Positions 10,732-22,574 of a stretch of DNA of 64,000 nucleotides are shown in pieces (within the stretch, counting starts at the first letter, position 1; the number at the start of each line of letters is the position of its first letter). The notes below the pieces were generated by a model, which was not told the DNA's origin, did no database searches, and worked only from the letters and a program-made list of their open reading frames with translations. The translations under genes were made by a program, and so were the position numbers. Source of the DNA: Argyresthia goedartella (lineage: Eukaryota; Arthropoda; Insecta; Lepidoptera; Argyresthiidae); the NCBI GenBank assembly GCA_949825045.1, contig OX463818.1, positions 35,170,906-35,234,905 of the forward strand, in the 5' to 3' direction.

Positions 10732-11262
10732 AAAATTTTTTGACTCAGCAAAAATTTTGATATGTACAAAAATAAACCATAAAAACACAGCTTTGCAGAA
10801 ACAGACATTACCAGGCAAAATCAGATATACCATCTCTTACATTCATCATCTTCATTCCGGTAAGGGTGGAGTTCACATTCACTCTAAAAGTGTGTTTTCA
10901 AAAGGACATTCAGGCTTACTTAAGAAGTTGTCATCCGCTCCTGCGTGGAAAAAAAAAAAATAAGTAGAGTTAAAGAGAAACAAAATAATCCTAAGGTAGC
11001 TTTAGTCGCTACGACTTAAGACAAGATTAAGAACGGCCAGAGCGGTAGAGCTCGAAGCCAGAGATCAGCCACATCGTCAACGAGATGTGTCTGAAATAAA
11101 GATTAAAAAAATAGGTGAAGACTAACCAACGAAAATTCGAGGTCCTAAAGTAAAATGTGTTGAAAAACACTGGATTAAAGGAAGAAATAAAATAATAGGA
11201 TGAAAATGATGGTGATGTTTATACATATATACAAATTAACAGTTAATAGAAGTTAAGAAAAT
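10732..11262 (-). mobile_element. Ty3/gypsy 3' non-coding interior (copy 2)
   Basis: Lies between polypurine tract and integrase stop. It has no plausible gene. The small plus-strand frame at 10757-10963 is not conserved in copy 1, where an indel interrupts it. Confidence 0.7.
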
Positions 11263-11624
11263 TTAGGATTTTATGTCTTTAATGTGCCACTTGCCTCTAA
11301 CTCCGTTAGGGTCTTCTAAAATGTATACTAATGGTGAAAGTTTGGTTATTATTTTACACTTAATGAATTTAGGGGCAAGTTTAGCATTAAAGTATGCGCC
11401 AGCATTGCTTAAAACATGGTTTTTACGCCAAACAGTATTTCCCACATTAAATTCTTTAAAAGTCCGGCGAAGATCATAGCGAGCGCTATTTTTAGCGTGA
11501 GCTATGTGAAGTTTAGTTTGAACTCTGTGAAAGATAGATGAGAGGAGACCAGCATTAGACGCGTAAATATCACGAGGCATAAATATCAATTCCTCGAGAT
11601 TCTGAGTTGGAGTATAGAAGGAAC
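11263..11624 (-). pseudogene. Ty3/gypsy integrase, C-terminal fragment (copy 2)
   Basis: C-terminal end of integrase with VGNTVWRKN, KLAPKFI and WHIKDIK motifs, ending at a natural stop at 11263. It is separated from the rest of integrase (14770 onward) by the plus-strand non-LTR element 11625-14769. The two parts are in the same reading frame across a shared GAAC at 11621-11624 and 14770-14773. The gene was therefore intact here until that insertion. Confidence 0.85.
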
Positions 11625-11654
11625 TGGAAAGGTTTTCTAATCTTGATACAAACT

Positions 11655-13734
11655 TCAACGTTGTCCATATTAATGCACAAAGCATTCACACCAGCTATGC
11701 TGACCTCCTTGTAACTTTTAGCGATCAGAACATACATGGTATTCTTGTTTCGGAATCTTTTCTTAAACCTTCACTTCCTTCTTCCATGTATTCCAGGATT
11801 CAGTCTCTACCGGAACGATAGGACGGGCAAGGCTGATGGCGGTGTAGCCATATACCTACGTACCGACATTCCATGCAAAGTCATCAGCCAGTCGCCAAGC
11901 CGCTGGTACCGCTGAACACCTGTTCTTGGAGATTTGCTTGCGTCACAATAAAGTCCTCCTGGGTGTCTATTATAGCCCCTCTCTTCGCATTGACTATTTT
12001 AGCTCATTTGAAACCCTCCTCAATGATCTGACTCCTCTTTATAGCGACACCCTAATTCTCGGAGACTTTAACACTTGCCTTCTCAAAAATAACGGTCGCT
12101 CAGCAAAGCTGAAATCTCTTGTTAGTTCTTTAAACTTACACATCCTTCCCCTGGGTGCCACCCACTTTCAACCACACTGCACCCCTTCTCTTCTCGATCT
12201 GATGATTACTTCTAACATATCCAAGGTTGCTGTGCATGGCCAACTTAATGCCCCCTTCTCCTATCATGATTTGATTTACCTTTCATTCAAGTTAAGGCCT
12301 CTCAAGCGCGCAGCTAAATTCCTTGACTTACGTAGCTTCAAGGGCATGGATCTTAACTCCCTTAAATCAGATGCCGCCTCTGTTGACTGGTCCCCTGTCG
12401 TTGATAGCGAGGCCGTTGAAGACAAAGTCCGGAACTTTAACTCTATTGTCCTGAGCTTGTTTGATAAGCACGCTCCGGTCAAGAGGGTTAAGGTTAAGCA
12501 CCTACCTGCGCCGTGGCTTACTGACACCATCAAGGGTCTGATGGCCAAGAGAAACCGTGCCAAGAGGAGATATAAGTTGGTTCCGACTGACGAGAACATT
12601 TTAATTTTCAAACGCCTCCGCAATCTTTGCACTCGTCTGTGTCGTAATGCCAAACGTCGTCACATCTACGAGTGTATTGAGAGCTATACTCCAGCACAGG
12701 TTTGGAAATTCCTGAAGACTCTTGGTGTAGGTAAGTCCCAGGACTTGGCTGCTGGAAATGTCGACCTTAACGGTCTCAACTATTTCTTTGCCATCCCCCC
12801 TGTCGTGATGGACCCCCTCGTTAAGGAAGCCACCCTTCGTAACCTACGGTCCATGACCACAGCCCACAGTTCACCCTTTAACTTTAACCATGTCGGAATC
12901 GGCGAAGTAAGGAGGGCAATATTAGCGATCTCTTCAAGGGCCATAGGTAAGGACAAGATCTGTTATCAGATGATAACCACCATCATCGATGAGCTATTAC
13001 CTATCATCACCCACATAATGAATGTGTCGCTTGAACAATCTTGCTTCCCCAATCAGTGGAAACAGGCACTTGTGCTTCCCCTACCTAAAACGTCCAATCC
13101 CGTCGCCTTTAAAGAATTCCGTCCCATATCTATTCTGCCTATCCTCTCCAAAGTCCTGGAATCAATTGTTCACATCCAGCTCTCCTCCTACCTTTCTTCA
13201 AATAACTTATTAAATCCCCATCAATCAGGTTTCAGGCTGGGTCACAGCACTACCACGGCTCTGCTTAAAGTCACTGACGAAATTCAATGGGCAATGGATC
13301 AGAAGCAGCTTACGGTCCTTACACTGCTTGATTTCAGTAACGCCTTCAACTGCGTCGATTTCGATATCCTGGTTGAAATTCTAAAGTCGCTTAAAGTCTC
13401 CTCGCACTCGGCTCGCTGGTTTGACTCCTACCTGAGAGACCGCCAGCAGCGCATTAAGTCTGAGGAGATCTCCACGGATTGGTGTGAGCTCTCCACGGGT
13501 GTCCCGCAGGGTGGTATCCTTTCTCCTCTCCTCTTCTCAGTATTCATAAACTCCATATCTGACGTTCTTAGTTCTTCTTATCATCTCTACGCAGATGACC
13601 TCCAAATATATCGGCACTTCTCTCCGTTTGATGTGAATCTGACTGTAGAGGCGTTGAATGCTGACCTCGACAACATCAGGAAATGGGCTATTTCATATGG
13701 GCTGCAAGTCAACCCGAAAAATATCAAGCCATGA
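11655..13734 (+). pseudogene. Non-LTR ORF2: endonuclease and reverse transcriptase (element B)
   Basis: The endonuclease starts at about 11655 with HINAQSI. It shifts frame near 11785 (to reach NDRTGKADGGVAIYLRTDIP) and again near 11890. It then reads openly from 11926 to 13734 (602 residues) with YYSPS and LILGDFNT of the endonuclease and the reverse transcriptase core: WKQALVLPLPK, FRPISILPILSK, LLDFSNAFNCVDF, TGVPQGGILSPLLFS and the catalytic YADDL. The reading frame is lost near 13720, in an A run, and continues at 13683-14438. In life it would nick DNA and copy its own RNA; this copy has at least three frame breaks. Confidence 0.9.
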
Positions 13735-14438
13735 TTATGGGTACACGGCATTCGCTTAACTTGCTACAGAATTCGCCCGTCGATCCTGTATTGTATGATG
13801 GTACCATAATTAATTACAGTGAGAAAGCTAAGAATCTTGGGGTTATATTTGACAACTTGCTGTCCTGGTCGCCCCATGTTTGTGAGGTCAGCAGACGAGT
13901 CTTTGCGTCATTTCACTCCCTCCGAAGATTGCAGTACTTCCTGCCACGGCAGACTAAAATCACTCTTGCTCAGTCCCTTCTACTACCTTTAATAGACTAT
14001 GCGGATGTTTGTTGGGTCAGCGCGAACGAAGAACAACTAAACAAACTCGAACGACTTCAAAATCTCGGGATTCGGTTTATCTACGGGTTGCGCAAGTATG
14101 ACCATGAATCCCAGTATCGCAAGGAGCTGGAGTGGCTTCCGATCCGTCTTCGCCGTGACATGCACATTCTCTCCTATCTGTTCAAAATTTTGCGAAATCC
14201 CCGATACCCCACATATCTACGCCAACGTTTTGACTTTCTTTTCCCCAGGGATAGCAATCCGAGATCCCACACGGTGTCTCTCCTTTCAACTCCTCGGCAT
14301 AACACTGCCGCTTACGAACACTCGTTTAGGTTAAGGGCAATCCGACTGTGGAACGCACTTCCCTGCGCTATTAGGGAAAGTCCCTCAATTTTCACTTTTG
14401 AGAAAAGATTGAAAGTGCATTTCCTTTCTCTTCCGTAA
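13683..14438 (+). pseudogene. ORF2 C-terminal part of element B, frameshifted
   Basis: It continues the reverse transcriptase after a one-base loss in a run of A at 13717-13721. It shows KAKNLGVIFDNLLSWSPHV, the thumb region with LLPLIDYADVCW, and a C-terminal RLWNALPCAIRES...RLKVHFLSLP ending at a stop. The shift needed is one base, so this is a recent lesion compared with the older damage in the endonuclease. About 300 bp of 3' UTR and the A-rich tail follow. Confidence 0.88.
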
Positions 14439-14769
14439 ATGGTACCATATTTATGTAGGTATATGTATGATTTATTATAGTTTTTGTATGTTCATGCTAT
14501 ACATTGTATTTTATGTAGTGGACGTATATATATATATATATTTATTTTATTTTTGGTATAGTTTATATATATTTTGAAAGTAATTTGCGTCCGTATGTAT
14601 AGTGTTATTGCGAACTAGGACTTTCCAGTATAATAAACTCTCCTGTCCTGCATATGTTTGCTGGAAGAAATCTCTTTTTAGAGATAAGCTCGCCTTTGCT
14701 TATTACATTACTTTTAATTGTCTGTAACTTTATATTATCTATGCAATAAAGAATAAAAAAAAAAAAAAA

Positions 14770-15600
14770 GAACCACAAGGTATTGTTTCCCTACCAAAGA
14801 CTAAAAAGTTGGGAGTAAAGCCAGTAGCAACGTTTGTAGCGCTGTTCATTGCGAACTGAATCTTAGTAAGATGGTTGTCCCAGGATCTATGATCGTCTCC
14901 TACTAGGGATGCTAGAGCTGTAATAATCGTACTATTAAATTTCTCTGTAGGATTAACCTGAGGACAATATAAAGCTGTGTGAAAAATACAAGGAACGTTA
15001 TAAGAATTTAAGAATGAGTGGAATTCTCGCGACTGAAATTGAACAGCGTTGTCCATTATTATAGTTTGGGGAATGCCATGAACTAGAAACACTGAATTTT
15101 CTAAGACATTAATGATATTAGCTGAAGTAGCCCGTTTAAGGGGAAAAATCATAGTATATTTAGTAAAATTGCAGTTAATTACCAGAATATACTGATTTCT
15201 TCTCCGGGTCATAGGCAATGGACCCATAAGATCCAAGGATATAGTTTGAAAAGGTCTGGAACAAAGTTTAGGTTTACCCATAAGACCATAGGGAGAATGA
15301 TTAGGGTGTTTGTAGGTTAAGCAGGTTTCAAATGTCGAGATTAAATTGGCAATGTCCTTAAACATACCAGGCCAATAGTATTTTAAAGATATTTTCTTGA
15401 ATGTTTTGAAGATACCAAGGTGGAGTTCTGAAGGGGAACCATGGCTAACTTCAATAAGTGCATGTCTATCTTGCGGCAGTGGAACTTCTTTCCAAATAAA
15501 GTCGTCGTTTAGACGATCGGGAGAATGGATGCAGCGGTAAAGTTTGTTATCCCTGATAGTGTAGTTGGGATCCGAGAAAAATCTTGTCGTAGTGTTCAAG
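14770..15600 (-). pseudogene. Ty3/gypsy integrase, N-terminal and core part
   Basis: The minus strand reads an integrase with zinc-binding H-H (SHGSP...LHLGIFKT) and one cysteine (TCLTYK, where the second Cys position is Tyr). It has the core acidic residues in ISLDLMGP, IIMDNAVQF and NPTEKFNST. The frame runs into the inserted non-LTR tail at 14769, which encodes a run of Phe, so the apparent end is artificial. The true C-terminus is at 11263-11624. It lies directly downstream of RNase H, with an overlap in another frame at 15547-15710. Confidence 0.88.
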
Positions 15601-16335
15601 TTCACGATCAGGTGGTTCTTCAATCGTAATAGGATGTACACCTTGAGGTAAAGTTTCTCGTGTATCAGGACGTTCTTTATTCTTATGTCTTGATAATAAG
15701 TCAGGAACAACGTTATCCTTTCCTTTTTTATGTTTCAGGACAAAATTAAAACATGATAAGCGTAGAGTCCAGCGAGCAAGTCTTCCAGATGGATTCGATA
15801 AGTTCTGAAACCATTTAAGTGCAGCGTGGTCAGTATATATTGTAAATTCCTTACCATTGTCTAGGTAACATCTCCAATGTTCTAGTGCAGTTATTACAGC
15901 TAATGTTTCTCTTTCAGTAGTTGAGTAGTTTTGTTGATTTTTGTTTAGTGCTTTACTCATGTAAGCAATCACGACTTCTTTGTCATCTTGATGTTGAGTA
16001 AGCATTGCTCCTATGCCATAATTTGATGCATCACAATGTACAGAGAAGGGTAGTTCGAAGTTAGGGCAAGCAAGGACAGGAGCAGTTACCAAAGCTTCTT
16101 TAAGTTTCTGGAAAGCAGCTGCAGCCCTAGAATTCCATAAAAATTTAGGAGCGTTCTTTCCGGAACAGGTTAGTTGGTTGAGTGGGGAGGCAATAGTGCT
16201 GAAGTTTGGAATGAATCTTCTAAACCAGCTGCAAGTGCCTATGAATCTTCGAACTTCTTTTCTGCAAGTAGGTACAGGATATTCTAGAATAGCCTTTATT
16301 TTATCTGGATCAGCACGTAGACCATACTCGTACAC
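15547..16335 (-). pseudogene. Ty3/gypsy reverse transcriptase connection and RNase H
   Basis: It shows the connection segment (YGLRADPDKIKAILEYPVP, FRRFIPNFSTIASPL) and RNase H (FSVHCDASNYGIGAMLTQ, TTERETLAVITALEHWR, FTIYTDHAALKWF). The acidic RNase H residues are all visible. A frame break at about 16350 separates it from the polymerase part and another near 15590 from integrase. Confidence 0.9.
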
Positions 16336-16356
16336 TAGAAAACCAAGGTATTTCAG

Positions 16357-16880
16357 TTATTTCCTGAAGAATTGACTCTTTTCAAAGTTAATAGTCAGAT
16401 TAGCATATGAAAGTTTTTCCAGAACTTTCATGAGAAGCGATATGTGCTCATCAAAAGTCTCGCTAATAATAATGATGTCATCCAGATAGCAAAATACCTT
16501 GTTCTCAAATTCAGGAGTAAATAGCGTATCCATTAATCTTTGTTGAGTTGCAGGTGAGTTAGTGAGACCAAAAGGCATTACTTTGAATCTGAACATACCT
16601 CTTCCAGGAACATAAAATGCTGTCTTATCTCTATCAGCAGTATTCAAGGGAATCTCCCAAAATGCTTTCGCAATGTCGATGCTTGATAAGTGTTTGGCAT
16701 TTCTCAGGTTGTCCAAAATTTCGTTTATTAGAGGCAGACTATAAGCATCACGACGTGTAACTGAGTTAAGCTTCCTGCTATCTACGCAGAAACGCCATTC
16801 CCCATTCTTCTTTGGAGTGATGAGGACTGGAGATAACCATGGACTTTCGCATTGTTCAATGACGTTCTATCCCAGCATCT
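16357..16880 (-). pseudogene. Ty3/gypsy reverse transcriptase palm and fingers
   Basis: The 16357-16716 frame holds LSSIDIAKAFWEIPL (first catalytic Asp), FKVMPFGLTNSPATQQRLM and the catalytic FCYLDDIIII. Upstream, 16720-16870 continues with the fingers (WRFCVDSRKLNSVT, SPWLSPVLITPKKNG) broken by a stop near 16870. It lies between protease and RNase H, as in all Ty3/gypsy elements. Confidence 0.9.
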
Positions 16881-16887
16881 TGTCAAC

Positions 16888-17586
16888 TTAATTAATTAAA
16901 GCCTTTTGTTTTTCAGGAGACAGTCTGTAACATCTTTGTTTGATCGGAAGAGAATCACCAGTGTCAATCTTGTGGGTGATTAAGTGTGTGTTTCCCAGAA
17001 CACCTTTTTCTTCAAAAGAGATTGTCTTGAAGCGTTGGATGATGTCATTAGCGATGTTCTTTTGATTAGGAGTTAAATGCTCATAAGGTAAAACTTTAAT
17101 ATATTTAGTGTCGATAGCAAAGCATTTAGGATCTGTAAAGTTAAGAGAAGTTAAAACACTAGGTAGAAGATTAAATTTTCTCCAAAAGTCGATACCTAGT
17201 ATTAGAGAAGGGAATATTTCAGGGAAAACATAAGCTTTAATCAAGTGAGTTTCGTTATTGAAATGGACAGGTAAGTCAAAATAACCCAAGGAATTAATTT
17301 TTTGATTATTAGCAGTAGAGACAGTAATAATATCTGACTTGAAAAGTTTGCAGCCCAGTTTAAGAATTTCCAAATGAGAATTATTACCCAGAATAGTTAC
17401 TGAGCTGCCAGAATCTAGTAAACCAGATAAAGTTAAGTCATAAATTTTGACATTAACGAATGGACGATTAAGATCTTGTTCTTTGAAGTAGAGTGTAGAA
17501 GAGATTTTGTAGCAAGCAAAGAAGTTTTGAATTGTTTTGATCCAATTAGTCCACTCGTCCTTATCAAAATTTGAGTTACTCTTCAA
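16888..17586 (-). pseudogene. Ty3/gypsy aspartic protease and start of reverse transcriptase
   Basis: The aspartic protease is marked by VKIYDLTLSGLLDSGSSVTILG (active-site DSG) and LILGIDFW in the later flap/domain end. After a linker it enters the reverse transcriptase N-terminus (HLITHKIDTGDSLPIKQRCYR). The frame stops at 16888, where the polymerase continues in another frame. A stop or shift also separates it from the gag remnant at 17595. Confidence 0.88.
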
Positions 17587-17594
17587 GTCAGCAG

Positions 17595-18120
17595 TTAGTT
17601 TTTTGTACTAGTATTAGGTTTGGGAGAACAAGTAGGGCACTCTGCAGTTTTAAAACCCTTAAGACCACATTTGAAACAAATCACGAATCGTGGTTGAGTG
17701 CAACTGTTCAAAGTATGACCTAGTTTACGACAGCGAACGCAAAAAGAACTTTCTTGGGGAGCTGCAGTTTGAGAGAGACTATTAACGTGTCTAGAAGGGT
17801 GTTTGTAGGTTGGAGTGAATTTATTCATGAAGGGAGGAGAAGGTCGTGAGTTATTAGAAGAGTTTGGAGAGTCAACTGAACTTGAAGTGCAATGCTTGTA
17901 GTTGAATTCAGAAACATGAGGACTTTGTTGCAAATTTGGTTCTTTAAATTGTTTGTCTCTGTCTAGGAACTTTTCGTAGTTTTGGCAAGTGGCCAGAAGA
18001 GAATCGATAGAGTCAATGTCTTTTAGAGCTACGAAGACTGAATAACATGGGCGAATATTTCTCAAAATAATCTCCAATTGTTCTGTTTCCGAAAGTGAAA
18101 TTTCCACAGCACATGACGAT
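17595..18120 (-). pseudogene. Ty3/gypsy gag C-terminal remnant with zinc knuckles
   Basis: It begins in the capsid C-lobe (LSETEQLEIILRNIRPCY) and ends with nucleocapsid zinc knuckles. The first, CVRCRKLGHTLNSC, is a proper CX2CX4HX4C knuckle. The second, CFKCGLKGFKTAEC, has Phe in place of His. The frame is cut off at about 18120 by the inserted minus-strand non-LTR element. The rest of capsid was not found to the right of that insertion. Confidence 0.85.
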
Positions 18121-18527
18121 TTAAATATAAATTAACAATTATACATTGCTAAGGCCAATTACGGGCTTTCATTATTTAAATCTAGACTTATGGTATTAGT
18201 TGCGTGCAGAAAATATTTCAAGAAATTTTACTTATTAAACTAACTTAACTTTAACTAAATTAAACAATATCTTGATTTGGTAGGATTGTGTGGTGTAAGT
18301 GTGTGGGTCTTGTGTATGTGTACCTGTGTGTTGTGGTGGCAGTGTGTGGTGTTTTGGTTGTGTTTGAATTTGCATTTTTATGTGAGAGTGTTTATTTACA
18401 ACTGTCCTTCAGTATTGACAGAATCTGCTTTTTAAATATAGACTTTGAGAGATGGAATATGTCAACGACGGAAAAGCAATTATTGTATGTACGTGGCAGT
18501 CTGCAGCTGATGGAGTTGGTGGCGTAA
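18121..18527 (-). mobile_element. 3' non-coding region of element C
   Basis: Contains GT-rich and AT-rich sequence with no gene. The plus-strand frame at 18288-18527 is a low-complexity shadow. Confidence 0.6.
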
Positions 18528-20783
18528 TTAGTGCGCGCGAATGGTATGTGGAAGAGAGAAGAGACAGTTTGCCAGGTGCGTATTCAGTCTGAGTAAGGAG
18601 TTCACCAGGTCAGAGCAATCAACGTGGCCACGACAAGTGTTATACAGCATCATCATATCGAGCAGAGGACGACGGTTCTTGAGGCTTACGAAGCCATGAT
18701 GTTCGCAAGAACTCTCATACTCCTCGCTCATGAATCTGTCACGGTAATTCAAATGTCGTAAGAACCTTTCTTGAACACGCTCAACTTTGCTTATGTATAT
18801 GTTGTACTGCGGGTTCCATATAGTGCTGCAATATTCTAAAACACTTCTGACGTAAGCAAAGTAGAGGTTCCGAACACAACTCAGGTCAGTAAATGGTTTG
18901 CTAACCCTTAAAATAAACCCTAACTTTCTAAAAGCTTTGTTTGTGATCGACTCTATATGCTCTTCAAAAGTTAATGTAGAATCCAGAATTACTCCTAAGT
19001 CCCGGATAGAATAAACTCTTAGGATAGGCGTATTATTCAGGTGATAGGTGTGCAGAACAGGTTTGATTTTTCTGGTGAAACTAATAATGTTGCACTTGGA
19101 AACATTGACGCTTATTCTGTTCTCTTTATAGTAATGTGACAGACGGTTCAAATCCTCCTGCAAGTGAGCGCAGTCTTGTGCAGACTTAATTTTACAGTAA
19201 ACTTTTTTGTCGTCCGCATACAGTAGGAATTTAGCGTATTGAAAACAGGTCCCTATGTCGTAAAGATAAGCGACGTACAGTAATGGACCCAATATTGAGC
19301 CCTGCGGGACACCAGATGGTATAGTCATTAGATCCGACCTGTGCTCGCCAATCACAACAGCCTGGCTACGATTAAAAATATACGATTTTGTCCAACGTAG
19401 TAAATCACCCTGAATTCCAAGTTTCCCTAACTTTTTTATTAGTATATGATGATCGACGCGATCAAAAGCCTTTTCGAAATCTGTATAGATAGTGTCTACT
19501 TGTCCACCATTGTCCATACCTCTGAGCATTGCATCGACGAATACAGACAGATTTGTTGTAGTAGACCTAGATCTCATGAAGCCATGCTGTTCACCCGGGA
19601 TATTTTGTGATATCGCAGTGTAGATATGATTGTGGACCACCCGCTCCATGACTTTGCTGAAAACGTTGAGAATCGATATCGGCCTGTAATGTTCAACCAG
19701 TAATCTCGAACCCTTTTTATGTACAGGAACGATGTTAGCAAATTTCCATTGGTTGGGAAAGTTACCCTCTGTAAACGATCTGTTAAAAATGACTGTTAGG
19801 GGCCCTGCAAGCTCTTTTGCACAGCTTACGACTAGTATAGGCGGTATCTTGTCGCTGCCAGGTCCCTTACTTTTGTCTAGAGAGCTTAGTAATTTATAGA
19901 CAGAGTCTGTAGAGACGCGAATGCTACTAGTTACTTTGGGATGTGGTGGTTCTAGAAGGTCAGTATCGGCATATAGAGCTGCTGGTTCCCTAAACATTTT
20001 GCCGAAGTATTCGTTGAAGGCATTGCAAGTCTCCTTTTCTATTTGTAGAGTGATATTTTCGTGTGTCATATTTTTAGGATAACCTGAACCTTCTTTGCGC
20101 ATGGACTTGACATACGACCAGAGCAATTTCGGGTCCTTTTTAATGCCATCCTGAGCAAATAATATATGTTTTTGATAGCATTCATGTTGGACGGTCTTGC
20201 ACCTGCTACGAAGTAGAGCAAAGGCACTGTAGTCCAACGGATTTTTATATTTTTTCCATAGTCTGTGAAATTTGTCCTTCTCCTTGATAATAGCAACCAG
20301 TGAGCGACTATACCAGATTGGATACTGGTGCGATCTGCATGTTGTTCTTTTAGGGACGTATTTTTCGATAGCATTATGTATATTTGAGTTCAGCAGGCAG
20401 ACCGCATCATCGGTCGAGCCTGTGTTTAGGCCAGACCAATCAAGAAGGGAAAAGTAATCGTTCATAGCTTCATAGTCACCTTTTCTGTATTGGTACCTAA
20501 GTTGTCTGGTAGTGGGGATTTCCAGAATATTAATATCATTAGTCTCTATTTCCAGGGTCGTGTGAAAACGGTCTTCGGCCACTAATGGTGAGGGAGCCTG
20601 TTGTACGTCTATAGCGAAATTTGTGAAGACTAAATCCAGGACATTACCACAACAATTTTTTAGCCTATTATATTGCCTAAATCCAAAAAAACTCATCAAG
20701 TTTGCTAGGTTTGAGCCGGAATTCTGAAGCGCTACCGAGACTGTCCTCGACACAACGGTACTCCAGAGTCCCAATTCAAACAA
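18528..20783 (-). pseudogene. Non-LTR ORF2 reverse transcriptase (element C)
   Basis: A 751-residue open frame. After the end of the endonuclease it has a linker and a complete reverse transcriptase: GSDKIPPILV, FPNQWKFANIVPVHKKGS, YRPISILNVFSKVMERVV, EQHGFMRSRSTTTNL, TIYTDFEKAFDRVDHHIL (Asp box), IPSGVPQGSILGPLLYVAY, LLYADDKKVY (catalytic DD), and a thumb with IRDLGVILDSTLTFEEH and SVLEYCSTIWNPQY. It would reverse transcribe the element RNA at the nicked target. The endonuclease lies in two other frames upstream, so the gene is broken, but the polymerase part is unusually well kept. It is closely related in layout to 27588-29440. Confidence 0.92.
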
Positions 20784-21240
20784 GGTAAATTAAAATCCCC
20801 AACTATTATATATAAGTCCTCTGGGTGTCGCTGCGTGATTTCACTCAGCGCTTCCAGAAAACACTGTATGCGTACGGGTAGATTTGAATCCGGGGGTAAG
20901 TATACCAGCACAATGTGCAGGTCTTTTTTGGTAGCCATTGTGCTACCCGGTACAGTAAGCCAAATACTCTCGTGGTCGTCTCGATGCCATTAAGGCCGTG
21001 CGCGGGCGTTGAGCGCGGGCGCGCTTAGTGCCATAATGCCGCCACCAGCCGTCGCAGATACACGGTCACGGCGAACTATATTATAGCGGTCGGGATCGGC
21101 GATTTCCGCATTAAGGAACCCTTCGCATAGTTTTGTTTCCGTTATTAGTATAAGGTCGTAGCTAAGTGCGGCGATACTATTATATATATTTACCATCTTG
21201 GTTCTTAGACCGTTTACATTTTGATAAAAAATTCGTAGAC
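20732..21240 (-). pseudogene. Non-LTR ORF2 endonuclease fragments (element C)
   Basis: The frame 20990-21196 has the N-terminal endonuclease (NSIAALSYDLILITETKL, RRDRVSATAGGG). The frame 20732-20938 has LVYLPPDSNLP and the catalytic VGDFNLPCLNW. Frameshifts near 20770 and 20960-21000, a GC-rich spot, separate them from each other and from the polymerase frame. Confidence 0.85.
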
Positions 21241-21487
21241 TATGAAGTGTAAATTTTAGGCTGACTCGAAATAATTATGATGTAACATATAAATAGAGTT
21301 AACATAAGTTTGTTGTAAATACTGTCATAGTGAGATAGTGCTCTCTCGGGTGTGTGTGTGTTGTGATAAGTATGTGTATTTATGTTTTGTAGTTTCAGAG
21401 TGTTGTCGGGCAAGTATAGTAAGTAGGTTTTAGGGGTGGGGTTTACTAAGTTATATAATAAGTAGGTATAGTAGTATAGAATTAATT

Positions 21488-22574
21488 TTAAACAATTTTC
21501 ATTAGATCTGCTTCTGTTGATATCAGTATATGTGGTGCATTTATGGCCCTCCTCACAAAGATGCGACAGTTTTTTGTCCAGACGTATTTATAGTCAGAGC
21601 TACTAGCTTTAGTTTTACAAGAGCTAAACAGTTTCTTGTTTTTAACAGTCAGGTGGTCATTGACGTGAATGCGCTTCGCAGGCCCATTGATGCCGATTTG
21701 CGCAGTGTCTAGGTCGTGATGCTTACGAGCTGCCGCGTAGAGCGTGTCCTTGACATTCCGCTGCCTAAAGCGGACGACTAGGGCGCGCGGCTTGCCAGCC
21801 ACTGCGCGTAGGGGCTGCACTCGATGCGCGAACTCGACGTCATCGGCTCCCAGTTCAACTCCCACGCATGTCGCGATGCTTTTGACCAATCCGTGGGTTG
21901 ATTCCCCTTCGACTTCTGGTACGCCTACTATTTCCAGGTTCTGCAAGCGGGCCCATTGTTGGTTCTGTTGAGATTCGCGTTCAAGGGCTGTTACGCGTGT
22001 TGTCAATTCCTTTGCAAGAGCAGATAGCTTCACGTTGTCTGCCCGAAGACTTTTGCCAAACTTCATCCTTTTTGCCAAGAGATTTATGGATGCTGTCTAT
22101 GCTTGTTTCCGCCTTTTCCAGTTTTGCTTGGCAAATCTCGACGTCTAAACGTAGCGTATTAAAATTATCGTGAATCTTGGATATTTCCTGCCTCATAGTT
22201 GTGATCTCAGTACGGATCAGACGCATTTCTGTTAGCAATTCCGTCATGATATTACTGTGGTCAGGATTAGGATTATTCGAGTTCGGTAGGATTTCAGATG
22301 GTCGAGCGATGTCTAGATGTTCGGGCGAATCAGTGATGGATACAGTTGGTGATGGCATGGATGTCCTGACTCCATGCCCGCTTCCCACTGGGGTATTGCT
22401 GTTGGCGATAACTCTTCCTTTCTTGCTTATGCAGCATGGACAGACCCAATTATCAGGTACGTCTTCCACGACGGAAACGCATTCTTTGTGATAGATTCCT
22501 TTGCACTGACTACAAGTGGCGCCACCTTTTGCTGCAAGAAATTTACCGCATCCTCCGCACTTTGGTTTGCTCAT
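21488..22574 (-). pseudogene. Non-LTR ORF1 with PHD finger, coiled coil and RRM-like domain (element C)
   Basis: It starts MSKPKCGGCGKF with a PHD-type zinc finger (CGGC, CSQC, YHKEC, WVCPCC) at residues 1-45. A polar linker follows, then a coiled coil (LTEMRLIRTEITTMRQEISK), and after a one-base frameshift at about 22070 a region like the L1 ORF1 RNA-binding domain (LQNLEIVGVPE, RALVVRFRQRNVKDTL). Known relatives bind element RNA as trimers. The frameshift splits it into 21981-22574 and 21488-22078. Confidence 0.85.

Larger units (their letters stand above)
11625..14769 (+). mobile_element. Non-LTR retrotransposon B inserted into integrase
   Basis: It begins just before the endonuclease start and ends in an A-rich tail (14745-14769, with AATAAAGAATAAA). 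It is flanked by GAAC on both sides, possibly a longer, diverged duplication (AAGGAAC and AAAGAAC). ORF1 is missing, so this is a 5'-truncated copy of about 3.1 kb. A related 3' end lies at 63655-64000. Confidence 0.9.

Noticed and set aside
18288..18527. Small secreted-looking protein
   Set aside because: A GT-rich low-complexity stretch at the 3' end of element C reads as Val/Cys/Leu by composition alone.
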